Source: Curtobacterium pusillum (GTDB lineage Bacteria; Actinomycetota; Actinomycetes; Actinomycetales; Microbacteriaceae). From it: 64,000 nt of DNA. The notes below the pieces were generated by a model, which ran no database searches, was not told the origin of the DNA, and saw nothing but the letters and a program-made list of their open reading frames with translations. The stretch spans positions 206,357-270,356 of the forward strand of contig NZ_VEIY01000002.1 of assembly GCF_007680845.1 (NCBI RefSeq). Reading direction: 5' to 3'. Shown here in pieces: positions 1-7,682 of this stretch. Position numbers and translations under genes: made by a program. Within the stretch, counting starts at the first letter, position 1, and each line of letters starts with the position of its first letter.

Positions 1-710
1 ATGATCCAGAGGATCCAGAAGCCGGTCATCACCCACCCGGCGATGATGCCGGTGAGTGCGAGCCCGCGGCCGCCCTCGCCGTTCTCCTTGATCTTCCCCA
101 GGGCGATGTGGCCGAGGATCGCACCGGCCGGGCCGAGCAGGATCGCCATGAAGAAGAGCGGGACGGCGCCGAGGCCGAACACGATCGACAGGACGGCGAG
201 CGTGTTCGTCTTGGGGCGCTGGGCGTAGGGCTGGTACCCGGCGCCCGAGTAGCCGGGCGCTGCGTAGGGGTTCTGCGGTGCTGCGTAGGGGTTCTGGGCG
301 TACTGGTTCTGCGGCGCGGCGTACGGGTTCTGGGGTGCGGCGTACGGGTTGTGGGGTGCGGCGTACGGGTTCTGCGGCTGCCCCGGAGCGGCGTACGGGT
401 TCTGCTGGTGGCTCGGAGCGGCGTACGGGTTCTGCTGCTGGTTCGGCGCGCCGTACGGGTTGTGCTGCTGGGCCGGTGCCGCGTACGGGTTCTGCGGTGC
501 GGTCTGCCCCTCCGACACGCCCTGCGCAGCGGCACCCTGGCCGGACTGCGCCCACGGGTCCGAAGCGGCCGTCCCCTGCGGCGTGTGCGGTGCCTCCGGC
601 GCGGACCCGCCGTACTGTCCGGCCCCCGGCTCCTGCGGCTGCCCGCCCACGGACGCGTCGCGACCCGGGTCCGTCTCGCCGGGCTTCGGCCACTGGTTCT
701 GATCGGACAC
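1..710 (-). CDS. DUF4190-type membrane protein with NPYAAPQ repeats (3' end cut off)
   Basis: Small membrane protein of unknown function; the C-terminus lies beyond the left edge. The GTG start at 708-710 follows a GAGAGGGG ribosome site. Residues 1 to about 70 are polar and Gly/Gln/Pro-rich. Residues about 70-157 hold roughly ten imperfect copies of NPYAAPQ, encoded by visibly repetitive DNA at 240-500. From about residue 167 come two hydrophobic segments separated by a GHIALGKIKENGEGGRG-type loop, the usual DUF4190 hairpin in actinobacteria. The layout suggests a cytoplasmic disordered Pro/Tyr-rich tail anchored in the membrane. It follows tsaD in the same direction after 81 bp. No enzymatic motif is visible. 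The repeat number may vary between strains. Confidence 0.85.
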   Translation of the reverse strand, partial: MSDQNQWPKPGETDPGRDASVGGQPQEPGAGQYGGSAPEAPHTPQGTAASDPWAQSGQGAAAQGVSEGQTAPQNPYAAPAQQHNPYGAPNQQQNPYAAPSHQQNPYAAPGQPQNPYAAPHNPYAAPQNPYAAPQNQYAQNPYAAPQNPYAAPGYSGAGYQPYAQRPKTNTLAVLSIVFGLGAVPLFFMAILLGPAGAILGHIALGKIKENGEGGRGLALTGIIAGWVMTGFWILWI

Positions 711-791
711 CGTCCACCCCTCTCGGCACCGGGTTCGTCGGCGCCCTGTGAATCCTCCCACACACGCCGACAGCCGGTGCGGGAGCGGTGG

Positions 792-1847
792 TCACACCTG
801 GACGGTCGTCACCGGCAGGGTCGAGTCGGCCGCGATCCCGAGGTCGCTCGGCGCGTGCCCCTCGGCCACCAGCCGGGCCCCGATCGCGGCGATCATCGCC
901 CCGTTGTCGGTGCAGAGGTCGAACGGCGGGATCCGCAGCTCGACGCCCGCCGCCGCGCACCGTTCGGCCGCGACCTGCCGCAGTCGGGCGTTCGCGACGA
1001 CCCCGCCGCCGAGGAGCAGCCGGTGCACCCCGGTGTCCGCGCAGGCCCGGAGCGCCTTCGTGAGGAGCACGTCGACCACCGCTTCGCGGAAGCTCGCCGC
1101 GACGTCGGCGACCGGGACCTCGCGCCCTTCGTCGCGGCAGCGCTCGACCCACCGTGCGACGGCGGTCTTCAGCCCGGAGAACGAGAAGTCGTACCGGTGC
1201 GCCGCCATGTCCTTCGGCAGCGTCAGTCCGCGGGGGAACCGGATCGCCGTCGGGTCGCCGTCCGCCGCGGCCCGGTCGATCTGCGGCCCGCCGGGGTACG
1301 GCAGTCCGAGGAGCCGCGCGACCTTGTCGAACGCCTCGCCCGCGGCGTCGTCGATCGTCTCGCCGAGGAGCTCCACGTCGCCGACCAGGTCGCGCACGAG
1401 CAGCAGGGACGTGTGCCCGCCGGACACGAGCAGCGCCACGGTCGGCAGTTCGATCGCGCTGCCGTCGGCACGGAGGACGTCCGCCCCGACGTGCCCGACG
1501 AGGTGGTTCACGCCGTACAGCGGCTTGCCGGTGGCCACGGCGAGCGCCTTCGCTGCGCCGACGCCGACCATGAGCGCGCCCGCGAGTCCGGGGCCGGCGG
1601 TCACCGCGACGGCGTCGAGCTCGTCGAGCGTCACGCCGGCCTGTGCCAGTGCCGCCTCGAGCGTCGGCGTCATCGCCTCGAGGTGGGCTCGAGCGGCGAC
1701 CTCGGGGACCACGCCGCCGTAGCGCGCGTGCTCCTCCATGCTCGACGCGATGACGTTGGCGAGCAGGGTGCTCCCCCGCACGATGCCGACGCCGGTCTCG
1801 TCGCAGCTCGTCTCGATGCCGAGCACCAGCGGTTCAGTCGTGCTCAT
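792..1847 (-). CDS. tsaD: tRNA N6-adenosine threonylcarbamoyltransferase TsaD
   Basis: Catalytic subunit that transfers threonylcarbamoyl from TC-AMP to A37 of ANN-decoding tRNAs. The 351 residues match the family length. Visible motifs are [10 protein letters not shown] at the N-terminus, the metal-binding histidines in NHLVGH (about H115 and H119), SGGHTSLL near residue 148, [17 protein letters not shown], and the late Asp in CTDNGAM. Its ATG overlaps the end of rimI by 14 bp, so the two are probably translationally coupled. The partners tsaB and tsaE lie upstream in the same direction. Identification is firm. Confidence 0.97.
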   Translation of the reverse strand: MSTTEPLVLGIETSCDETGVGIVRGSTLLANVIASSMEEHARYGGVVPEVAARAHLEAMTPTLEAALAQAGVTLDELDAVAVTAGPGLAGALMVGVGAAKALAVATGKPLYGVNHLVGHVGADVLRADGSAIELPTVALLVSGGHTSLLLVRDLVGDVELLGETIDDAAGEAFDKVARLLGLPYPGGPQIDRAAADGDPTAIRFPRGLTLPKDMAAHRYDFSFSGLKTAVARWVERCRDEGREVPVADVAASFREAVVDVLLTKALRACADTGVHRLLLGGGVVANARLRQVAAERCAAAGVELRIPPFDLCTDNGAMIAAIGARLVAEGHAPSDLGIAADSTLPVTTVQV

Positions 1848-2376
1848 CGAGGGCCTCCTGCCCGATCGGGCCGGGCCGACCGGCAGCCGATGTGTCCGCG
1901 GGCTCCAGCGACGCCCGCATCACCCACGCGTCGACGCCGTCCGGCTGGTAGTAGCGGGGGCGGACCGCGATCCGCTCGAAGCCGAACGCCGTGTACATCG
2001 CCTGCGCGACCGGGTTGTCCGCCCGGACCTCGAGGAACACCTCGTGCACGCCGCGACGCCGTGCTTCGTCGAGGAGCTCGGTGAACAGCTCCCGGCCGAC
2101 GCCCTTCCCGCGCTGCTCAGCCGCCACGGCGATGGTCTGGACGTCGGCGACGGGGTTCCCCGCGAGCGAGGAGAGCCCGGCGTACCCGACGATCGTCGGG
2201 GCGCCGACGTCGGTCGTCTCCACGACGACGTAGTACCCGTGCGGCGAGTACAGCTCGCCGGACATCTGCGAGCGCGACCAGGCATCGGTCGGGAACGACG
2301 TGTGCTCGAGCCACATCACGTCGTCGAGGTCCTGCGGGTGGGCGCGCCGCAGGCGCAGCCCGTCGGGCAGGGTCAC
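1834..2376 (-). CDS. rimI: Ribosomal-protein-alanine N-acetyltransferase RimI
   Basis: GNAT-fold enzyme, probably acetylating the N-terminus of ribosomal protein S18 as in the named family; in actinobacteria RimI may have wider substrates. The 180 residues include the acetyl-CoA pyrophosphate loop [10 protein letters not shown], followed by the [18 protein letters not shown] segment typical of RimI. The gene overlaps tsaB upstream by 4 bp and tsaD downstream by 14 bp. The tsaB-rimI-tsaD order is conserved widely among bacteria, which supports the name over a generic acetyltransferase. Confidence 0.93.
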   Translation of the reverse strand: MTLPDGLRLRRAHPQDLDDVMWLEHTSFPTDAWSRSQMSGELYSPHGYYVVVETTDVGAPTIVGYAGLSSLAGNPVADVQTIAVAAEQRGKGVGRELFTELLDEARRRGVHEVFLEVRADNPVAQAMYTAFGFERIAVRPRYYQPDGVDAWVMRASLEPADTSAAGRPGPIGQEALDEHD

Positions 2377-3008
2377 TGCTTCACCCGCTTCGGCGCACCG
2401 GGCACGGTGACGTCGGGATCGCGGAGGTAGAGGGGCGTGTCCTGGGCGAAGGACGCGCCGGAGGCGAGCCGGTCCGCGGCGAGCGCGCCGAGCCTCCAGG
2501 CCGGGATGGACGTGACGGTGACGCGGTCCCAGCCCACCGCATCGGGCCTGGAGGCGCGGATCGCCTCGTCCAGGTCCGCCGGCTTGGCGAGTCCCGGGCC
2601 CGCGACCCGCGTGCCGGTCTGGTCGTACCCGCTCCAGTAGACCTCGCGCCGGCGGGCGTCCGTCAGGACGACGAACGGGCCCTCCAGGCCGGAGGCGCGT
2701 TGGTCGGCGGCGACCGCGTCGTGGCTGACGAGCGGGAGGAACGGGACGCCTCGTGCCGCGGCGAACGTGCGGGCGGCGGCGATGCCGACGCGGAGGCCGG
2801 TGAACGGGCCGGGGCCAATGCCGGCGACGACCCCGGTGACGTCCGCTGCGGTGATGCCGGCGGCGTCGAGGACCTCGGCGAGGAAGGGGCCGACCACCTC
2901 GGCGTGGCGGCGGCTGTCCTCGGTGTCACGGGTGGCCAGGGCCTGCCGGGTCTGCGGGTCGACGACGGCGACGGACGTCCCGGCGGAGGTGTCGATCGCG
3001 AGCAGCAC
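2373..3008 (-). CDS. tsaB: tRNA threonylcarbamoyladenosine biosynthesis protein TsaB
   Basis: Non-catalytic ASKHA-fold partner that scaffolds TsaD and TsaE during t6A synthesis. The 211 residues begin MLLAIDTSAGTSVAVVD and contain GIGPGPFTGLRVGIAAA, the two hallmark TsaB segments; the metal-binding histidines of TsaD are absent, as expected. First gene of the tsaB-rimI-tsaD trio, preceded by a hairpin that separates it from the sigma-factor pair upstream. It therefore probably has its own promoter in the 78-bp gap, although no clear -35/-10 pair is visible. Confidence 0.95.
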   Translation of the reverse strand: MLLAIDTSAGTSVAVVDPQTRQALATRDTEDSRRHAEVVGPFLAEVLDAAGITAADVTGVVAGIGPGPFTGLRVGIAAARTFAAARGVPFLPLVSHDAVAADQRASGLEGPFVVLTDARRREVYWSGYDQTGTRVAGPGLAKPADLDEAIRASRPDAVGWDRVTVTSIPAWRLGALAADRLASGASFAQDTPLYLRDPDVTVPGAPKRVKQ

Positions 3009-3046
3009 CCGTCCATCGTAGGCGCGTCACCGCTCCTGGCCCGCCT

Positions 3047-3081
3047 CGGACGGGAGCGCCCCCCACAGCCGCTCCCGTCCG
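3047..3081 (-). terminator. Hairpin after the sigma/membrane-protein pair
   Basis: A 12-bp perfect stem (arm CGGACGGGAGCG at 3047-3058, partner at 3070-3081) around an 11-nt loop lies between the stop of the membrane protein and the start of tsaB. There is no U-tract, as is common for high-GC terminators. Confidence 0.65.
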
Positions 3082-3086
3082 TGGGG

Positions 3087-3779
3087 TCATCCGCCCGATC
3101 CGGTCACCGTGAACCGGAGGTCGGGCGACGACCCCGACCCGTGACCGACGGTGGACCCGTCCGCGCTGACGAACGCCGCGCTGGCGGCGAGCCGGAACGT
3201 CAGCGTCTGCGGCGGTGCGATCAAGGTCGTGGTGCTCCACCGCCCGTCCGCACCGACGACGACCTGCGGCTGCCAGGGCTGGCCGATCTCCTCCGGGATC
3301 GTGCAGGCCGGCGGCGCGAGGGTGCAGTACTCGGTCAGGTACACGTGCGACCCCGGCGAGCCCGTGCCGGCGATCGTGATCGTGCCGCCGGGGGTGGTCG
3401 CCCCGTCGGTCGGACTCACGATGACGGGCACCGCCGGCACCGGCAGCTGCGTCGGCGTCGGGTCCGCGGCGGGCGGTGTCGTCCGGGGAGTCGTCGGTTC
3501 CTCGGTGGGGACGATCGGCGACCCCACCGGCGTGGACGACTGCGGTGCGGGGGCGCTGGTCGGCGCAGCCGGGGCGTGGGCTCTCGGCCCGAACAGCTCG
3601 GGGTGCGCGGCGGCGAGCGCGTACCCTCCACCGCCGAGTGCGAGCAGGCCGGCCACCACGATCGCGACGGCGACGAGGAACCGGCGGAGCGGGCTCCGGG
3701 AGGCGGCCGCCGCGACCTCGTCACGGAGGACCGTGCGGATCGCCGCGTCTCGTTGCGGGTCGAACCGGACGTCGTTCAT
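3087..3779 (-). CDS. Single-pass membrane protein with extracellular Ig-like domain, partner of the adjacent sigma factor
   Basis: Function unknown; 230 residues. The N-terminal ~35 residues are cytoplasmic and charged. One membrane helix follows (about residues 36-58, FLVAVAIVVAGLLALGGGGY), then a Pro/Thr/Ser/Ala-rich linker (about 70-115). A C-terminal beta-rich domain begins PVIVSPTDGATTPGGTITIAGTG, resembling bacterial Ig-like folds, and holds two cysteines (EYCTLAPPACT) that could form a disulfide. Its ATG overlaps the stop of the upstream sigma-factor gene (ATGA), indicating translational coupling. By position it may sense an external signal and control the sigma factor, but no recognised anti-sigma motif (such as a zinc HxxxCxxC) is present. 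Confidence 0.75.
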   Translation of the reverse strand: MNDVRFDPQRDAAIRTVLRDEVAAAASRSPLRRFLVAVAIVVAGLLALGGGGYALAAAHPELFGPRAHAPAAPTSAPAPQSSTPVGSPIVPTEEPTTPRTTPPAADPTPTQLPVPAVPVIVSPTDGATTPGGTITIAGTGSPGSHVYLTEYCTLAPPACTIPEEIGQPWQPQVVVGADGRWSTTTLIAPPQTLTFRLAASAAFVSADGSTVGHGSGSSPDLRFTVTGSGG

Positions 3780-4372
3780 CGTGCTCCCTCCTTCGACGTG
3801 AGGTCGTGCAGTGGATCGGGCCCGGCCGGCGACCCGCCGAGCCGGTCGGCCAGGCGCCGCTTCGCGCGGGAGAGGCGGGACTTCACGGTGCCGACCGGGA
3901 CGCCCATGGCCGCGGCGGCCGCCTGCATCGGCAGCTCGCCGACGACGCAGAGGACGAGGACCTCACGGTCCGACGGACGCAACGCGGCGAGCGCGCGTCG
4001 CACCGCCGACCGTTCCGGGCCGGAGTCGACGTCCTCGAACGCCTCCTCCGCGTCGGCGCGCACCGGGGCGAGCGACGCGATGCGCTCCATCGCCGCGCGG
4101 TGCCGGCGGGCAGCCCGTGCGACGTTCCGGACGACGTTGTTCGTGGTCACGAGCAGCCACGGCAGCACCGATCCGTCGACGATCCGGACGTCCGCGCGGC
4201 GCCGCCAGGCTTCGAGGAACACCAGCGCGGTGACGTCCTCCGCCTCGATCCGGGAGCGCAGCAGGCGTGCGGCCTGTCCGAACACTCGGTCGCGGTGTCG
4301 GTCGTACACCCGCTCGTAGGCGCGCGCGTCGCCGTTCCGCGCTGCGCGCCACAGTCCTTCGTCGTCGTCCAC
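3776..4372 (-). CDS. ECF-type RNA polymerase sigma factor
   Basis: Alternative sigma factor of 198 residues with the start set at GTG 4370-4372, six bases after GGGAAG; the frame stays open far upstream but the homology begins here. Region 2 runs from about residue 5 to 75 (ARAYERVYDRHRDRVF, then LPWLLVTTNNVVRN). Region 4 covers about 115-175 (LRPSDREVLVLCVVGEL, then VPVGTVKSRLSRAKRRL). There is no extra C-terminal sensor domain. It is coupled by ATGA overlap to the membrane protein downstream. The pair sits between tsaE and tsaB and splits the t6A cluster. Target promoters cannot be read from this window. Confidence 0.88.
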   Translation of the reverse strand: MDDDEGLWRAARNGDARAYERVYDRHRDRVFGQAARLLRSRIEAEDVTALVFLEAWRRRADVRIVDGSVLPWLLVTTNNVVRNVARAARRHRAAMERIASLAPVRADAEEAFEDVDSGPERSAVRRALAALRPSDREVLVLCVVGELPMQAAAAAMGVPVGTVKSRLSRAKRRLADRLGGSPAGPDPLHDLTSKEGAR

Positions 4373-4452
4373 CGTGTGCTTCCCCGTTCCGATCCCTTTC
4401 CCAGCTGGTGTCCGGTGGTGGCCGATCGGTTCCGACGGGGTCCGTCCGGCGG

Positions 4453-4965
4453 TCAGAGCCGGGCGTCGGCCCATCGGGGTCCGGTCGCGGTGACGACCAC
4501 GCGGCGGGGCTCGTCGGGGACGTCGTCCGGGTCGGCATCGGCGTCGAGGGCGTCCGCGCCGGCGCCGGTCGCACGGGTGATCTCGACGTCGAGCACGCTG
4601 TCCGAGATGCCGTCGACGAAGCCGCGGCCCCATTCCACGACCACGATCGAGGCGTCCCAGTCGAGGTCGAGGTCGTCGAGCTCCACCGGGTCGGACAGCC
4701 GGTAGGCGTCGACGTGCACGAGGTCGGGGCCGGCGGTCGTCGGGTGGGTCCGGGCGAGCACGAACGTCGGGCTCGACACCTGGCCCCGGGCACCGAGCGC
4801 CGCACCGAGCCCACGGGTGAGCGTGGTCTTGCCGGCGCCGAGCGGGCCGGTGAGCACGACGAGGTCGCCGGCGCGCAGGACCGCGGCGAGCCGGGCGCCG
4901 AGCGCACCCATCGCGTCGGTGGTCGCGACCGTGGTGTCGAGGAGGACCCGGGGCTGCTCCGTCAC
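4453..4965 (-). CDS. tsaE: tRNA threonylcarbamoyladenosine ATPase TsaE
   Basis: P-loop ATPase that resets the TsaB-TsaD complex during t6A37 synthesis. The 170 residues carry the Walker A GPLGAGKTTLTRGLG at about 40-54, then SSPTFVLARTH, HVDAYRLSDP and VVVEWGRGF, which are the standard family blocks. An acidic Asp/Ala-rich insert lies before the C-terminus. The ATG overlaps the end of the upstream alanine racemase by 4 bp. The alr-tsaE coupling is common in actinobacteria. Confidence 0.95.
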   Translation of the reverse strand: MTEQPRVLLDTTVATTDAMGALGARLAAVLRAGDLVVLTGPLGAGKTTLTRGLGAALGARGQVSSPTFVLARTHPTTAGPDLVHVDAYRLSDPVELDDLDLDWDASIVVVEWGRGFVDGISDSVLDVEITRATGAGADALDADADPDDVPDEPRRVVVTATGPRWADARL

Positions 4966-6125
4966 GGCCGCTCGCCTCGGAGGTACTCGGCGACGTGCCC
5001 CTCGACGCGGTGTCCCTCGTAGACCCGGGGCACGCGGCTGCCGATCCGGCAGACGATCTCCTCACCGATGGTGCCGAGCGCGTCGCCCCACTCGAGGACG
5101 GTCATCTCGTCGTGCTCGCCGGTGCCGAACAGCACGACGGCGTCGCCGATCCGGACGTCGTCGTCACCGACGTCGACGAGGAACTGGTCCATCGCGACGC
5201 GGCCGGCGATCGGGTAGCGCTTGCCGCCGATCGCCACCTCGATCCGGCCCTGCGCCAGGCGCGGCACACCGTCCGCGTACCCGACCGGCACGAGCGCGAG
5301 CGTGGTCTCGGTCGTCGTGCGGTACGTGTAGTCGTAGGAGACGCCGGTGTCGACGGGGACCCGCTTGGTCTTGGCGACCGAGGCGGTCAGCGTCATCACG
5401 GGTTCCAGGCCGAGGTCGGCCGCCGAGACGCCGTCGGCACCGGGGATCCCGAACAGGTTCGCGCCCATCCGGACCATGTCCTTGCGGAACTCCTTGCGCT
5501 CGAGCCCGGCGAGCGACGCGGCCACGTGCTCCATCGGGATGTCGAGGCCGAGCTCGTCCGCTCGCTCGACGGCGTCGTCGAACAGCGCCACGGCCGAGGC
5601 GTCGTCGTCGTCCGAGGCCTCCGCGAGGTGCGTGTAAGCGGCGACGACCTCGATCCGGCCGGCGCGCTGGGCGTCCTGGGCGAGCGACACGAGCGCGGGC
5701 CAGTCGTCCGGGGTCGCGCCGTCGCGGTGCAGCCCGGAGTCGAACCCGAGGTGCACGCGCGCCGGGCGCTGGTCGACGGCGTCGATCACCCGCTGCAGCT
5801 CCGGCACGTTCGACACCCCGAGGTCCACCGCCGAGTCGACGGCGTCGCGGAAGTCGAGCGCGGGGTCGTGCTGCCACGTGAAGAGGTGCACGTCCTCACC
5901 GACGCCGATCGACCGGAGCCGCAGCGCCGCCGGGACCGTGAGCACGCCGATCCAGCGGATGCCGGCGTCGACCGCTGCCAGGGCGATCGGCTCGAGGCCG
6001 TGCCCGTACGCATCGGCCTTCATGATCGCCATGAGCTCGACCGGGTCCATCCACTCGCGGACCAGGTCGAGGTTGGCGCGGTAGGCGTCGAGGTCGATCT
6101 CGGCCCGGCGCAGCGGCGCGTTCAC
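4962..6125 (-). CDS. alr: Alanine racemase-family PLP enzyme (second of a tandem pair)
   Basis: Fold-type III PLP enzyme that probably interconverts L- and D-alanine for peptidoglycan. In 387 residues the PLP lysine is in AIMKADAYGHG (about K36), the substrate-binding Arg in DSGLHRDG, and the catalytic Tyr in GVSYDYTY. The usual Cys before MDQF is Ala (RVAMDQF). The start is GTG, overlapping the stop of the neighbouring alr copy (GTGA). The two copies are clearly diverged rather than recent duplicates. Which one supplies D-Ala, and whether this one prefers another amino acid, cannot be told from sequence. It continues a C-terminal tail (VPRVYEGHRVEGHVAEYLRG) that the other copy lacks. Confidence 0.9.
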   Translation of the reverse strand: MNAPLRRAEIDLDAYRANLDLVREWMDPVELMAIMKADAYGHGLEPIALAAVDAGIRWIGVLTVPAALRLRSIGVGEDVHLFTWQHDPALDFRDAVDSAVDLGVSNVPELQRVIDAVDQRPARVHLGFDSGLHRDGATPDDWPALVSLAQDAQRAGRIEVVAAYTHLAEASDDDDASAVALFDDAVERADELGLDIPMEHVAASLAGLERKEFRKDMVRMGANLFGIPGADGVSAADLGLEPVMTLTASVAKTKRVPVDTGVSYDYTYRTTTETTLALVPVGYADGVPRLAQGRIEVAIGGKRYPIAGRVAMDQFLVDVGDDDVRIGDAVVLFGTGEHDEMTVLEWGDALGTIGEEIVCRIGSRVPRVYEGHRVEGHVAEYLRGERP

Positions 6126-7225
6126 GTCGTCCTCCGTTCCACGCTGCGGCCGATCCGTGCGACCACCTCGTAGTTGATCGTCCCGACGGCCGCCGCCCAG
6201 TCCTCCACCGCGGGGTCGCCGTTCGCGGGGTCGCCCCAGAGCACCGCCTCGTCGCCGGTCCGGACGTCGGCGTCACCGATGTCGACGTGCATGGCGTTCA
6301 TCGCGACGCGGCCCACGACCGGGAAGGTCCGGTCCCCGATGCGGACGGAGACGCGGTTGCCGAAGTCGCGGTCGAAGCCGTCCGCGTACCCGAGGCCGAT
6401 GACCGCGAGCGTGGTGTCCTCCGTCGCCCGCCACGTGTACCCGTAGCTGACGCCCTCCCCCGCGCGCACCGGCACCGTGCGGAGCACCGCGGCCGTCACG
6501 CGCATCGCGGGCCGGAGACCGAGGTCGGCCGACGTGCGGTCCGGGAACGGGCTCAGGCCGTACAGGGCCAGCCCCACCCGGGCGACGTCGTGCCGGGTCT
6601 CCGGGACGGCGAGGCTCGCCGCGCTGGCGGCCAGGTGCACCATGTCGGGCACGATGCCGTTCGCCGCGAGGCCGTCGAGCGCGCGCTGCAGTGCGGCGTC
6701 CTGGTCGAGGTCGTCCGAGCGGGACGCGTTCGACAGGTGGGACATGAGTCCTTCGATGCGGGTGCGGTTGCCGCCGCGGGCCAGCCGTCCGGCCGTGGCG
6801 AAGAGCTCGGCCCACTCGGACTCGACCGCACCGTTCCGGCTGAGGCCCGTGTCGACGCAGACGTGTACGGCCGGTACGTCGGAGTCGGCGGCCGCGGACA
6901 GCTGGTCGACGCTCGAGACCGCCGGGGTGATGCCGTGGCGGGCAGCGCGGCGGAAGTCCTCGTCGGGGGCGTGCAGCCAGGCGAGGATCCGGACGCCCTC
7001 GTCGATGCCCGCGTGCCGGAGCGCGATGCCCTCGTCGATGTCGGCGACGCCGAGCCACTCCGCGCCGGCGTCCACGAACGCGCGCGCGGCCTCGGCCGCG
7101 CCGTGGCCGTACCCGTTCGCCTTGACGACCGCGATGACGCCGGACGGGGCCACCTGTTCGGCGACCGTCGCGTAGTTGGCGATGAGCGCCTCCCGGTCGA
7201 GGGTGATGCCGGTGAACGCGCTCAC
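6122..7225 (-). CDS. alr: Alanine racemase (first of a tandem pair)
   Basis: PLP-dependent racemase making D-alanine; 367 residues, standard length. The PLP lysine lies in AVVKANGYGHG (about K34), the Arg in DTGLSRNG, and the catalytic Tyr in GEGVSYGYTW. The C-terminal active-site block reads RVAMNAMHVDIGD, with Asn where most family members have Asp after Met. The GTG start at 7223-7225 is chosen because homology begins at once (AFTGITLDREALIANYA). The first 31 bp of this gene are repeated exactly just upstream, so a second in-frame-looking TTG start exists there but runs into a stop after about 25 codons. Downstream the gene overlaps the second racemase by 4 bp. Confidence 0.94.
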   Translation of the reverse strand: MSAFTGITLDREALIANYATVAEQVAPSGVIAVVKANGYGHGAAEAARAFVDAGAEWLGVADIDEGIALRHAGIDEGVRILAWLHAPDEDFRRAARHGITPAVSSVDQLSAAADSDVPAVHVCVDTGLSRNGAVESEWAELFATAGRLARGGNRTRIEGLMSHLSNASRSDDLDQDAALQRALDGLAANGIVPDMVHLAASAASLAVPETRHDVARVGLALYGLSPFPDRTSADLGLRPAMRVTAAVLRTVPVRAGEGVSYGYTWRATEDTTLAVIGLGYADGFDRDFGNRVSVRIGDRTFPVVGRVAMNAMHVDIGDADVRTGDEAVLWGDPANGDPAVEDWAAAVGTINYEVVARIGRSVERRTT

Positions 7226-7298
7226 GACGCGACCCCCTCGGCGATCAGCGACAGAACCGTCGTCCGACGGTCGAGGGTGATGCCGGTGAACGCGCTCA
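7194..7298. repeat. 31-bp direct repeat: duplicated 5' end of alr
   Basis: Two identical 31-bp copies at 7194-7224 and 7268-7298, 74 bp apart start to start. The left copy is codons 1-11 of the alanine racemase. The right copy overlaps the acpS stop codon and reads TTG AGC GCG, giving a dead-end reading frame that stops at the real alr start region. The spacing is not a multiple of three, so the copies are in different frames. Confidence 0.9.
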
Positions 7299-7676
7299 AC
7301 TGACTTCCCCTGTTCCTTCGATGACCACGAACGCCGTCGCGATCCCGCCGTCGTGCGACAACGACAGGTGCACGTTCGTCACCCCGCGCGCATCCGCCAC
7401 GTCCCGCGCCGATCGCTGCAGCGTCAACGACGGGTTCCGCTGGTCGTCGGAGACGACCTCGAGGTCCTGCCAGCTCAACCCCGCACTCGACCCGAAGGCC
7501 TTGATGAGCGCTTCCTTCGCGGCGAACCGTGCCGCGAGCGACGCGATCGGACGGGGCTCCCCGTCACGGACGAGCTCCCCCGGGGTGAACAACCGCGTGC
7601 GCATCGCGGGCGTCCGGGTGAGCACCCGTTCGAACCGTTCCAGGTCGACCACGTCGACACCGATGCCGATGATCAT
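7296..7676 (-). CDS. acpS: Holo-[acyl-carrier-protein] synthase
   Basis: Transfers 4'-phosphopantetheine from CoA to acyl carrier protein in the cytoplasm. The 126 residues match AcpS. The motif IGIGVDVVDLERFERVL has the metal-binding Asp near residue 8, FAAKEALIKAFG has the catalytic Glu, and HLSLSHDGGIATAFVV closes the fold. It follows glmS by 6 bp, so it is co-transcribed. Its last codons lie inside the repeat that duplicates the start of alr. Confidence 0.96.
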   Translation of the reverse strand: MIIGIGVDVVDLERFERVLTRTPAMRTRLFTPGELVRDGEPRPIASLAARFAAKEALIKAFGSSAGLSWQDLEVVSDDQRNPSLTLQRSARDVADARGVTNVHLSLSHDGGIATAFVVIEGTGEVS

Positions 7677-7682
7677 CGCCGA

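Noticed and set aside
108..2084. 658-codon plus-strand open frame over tsaD and DUF4190
   Set aside because: Arg/Gly/Val-rich shadow of minus-strand genes with clear family motifs; high GC keeps antisense frames open.
3776..5065. Longer 429-codon version of the sigma factor
   Set aside because: The upstream part is an out-of-frame shadow of tsaE; sigma homology and a ribosome site begin at GTG 4372.
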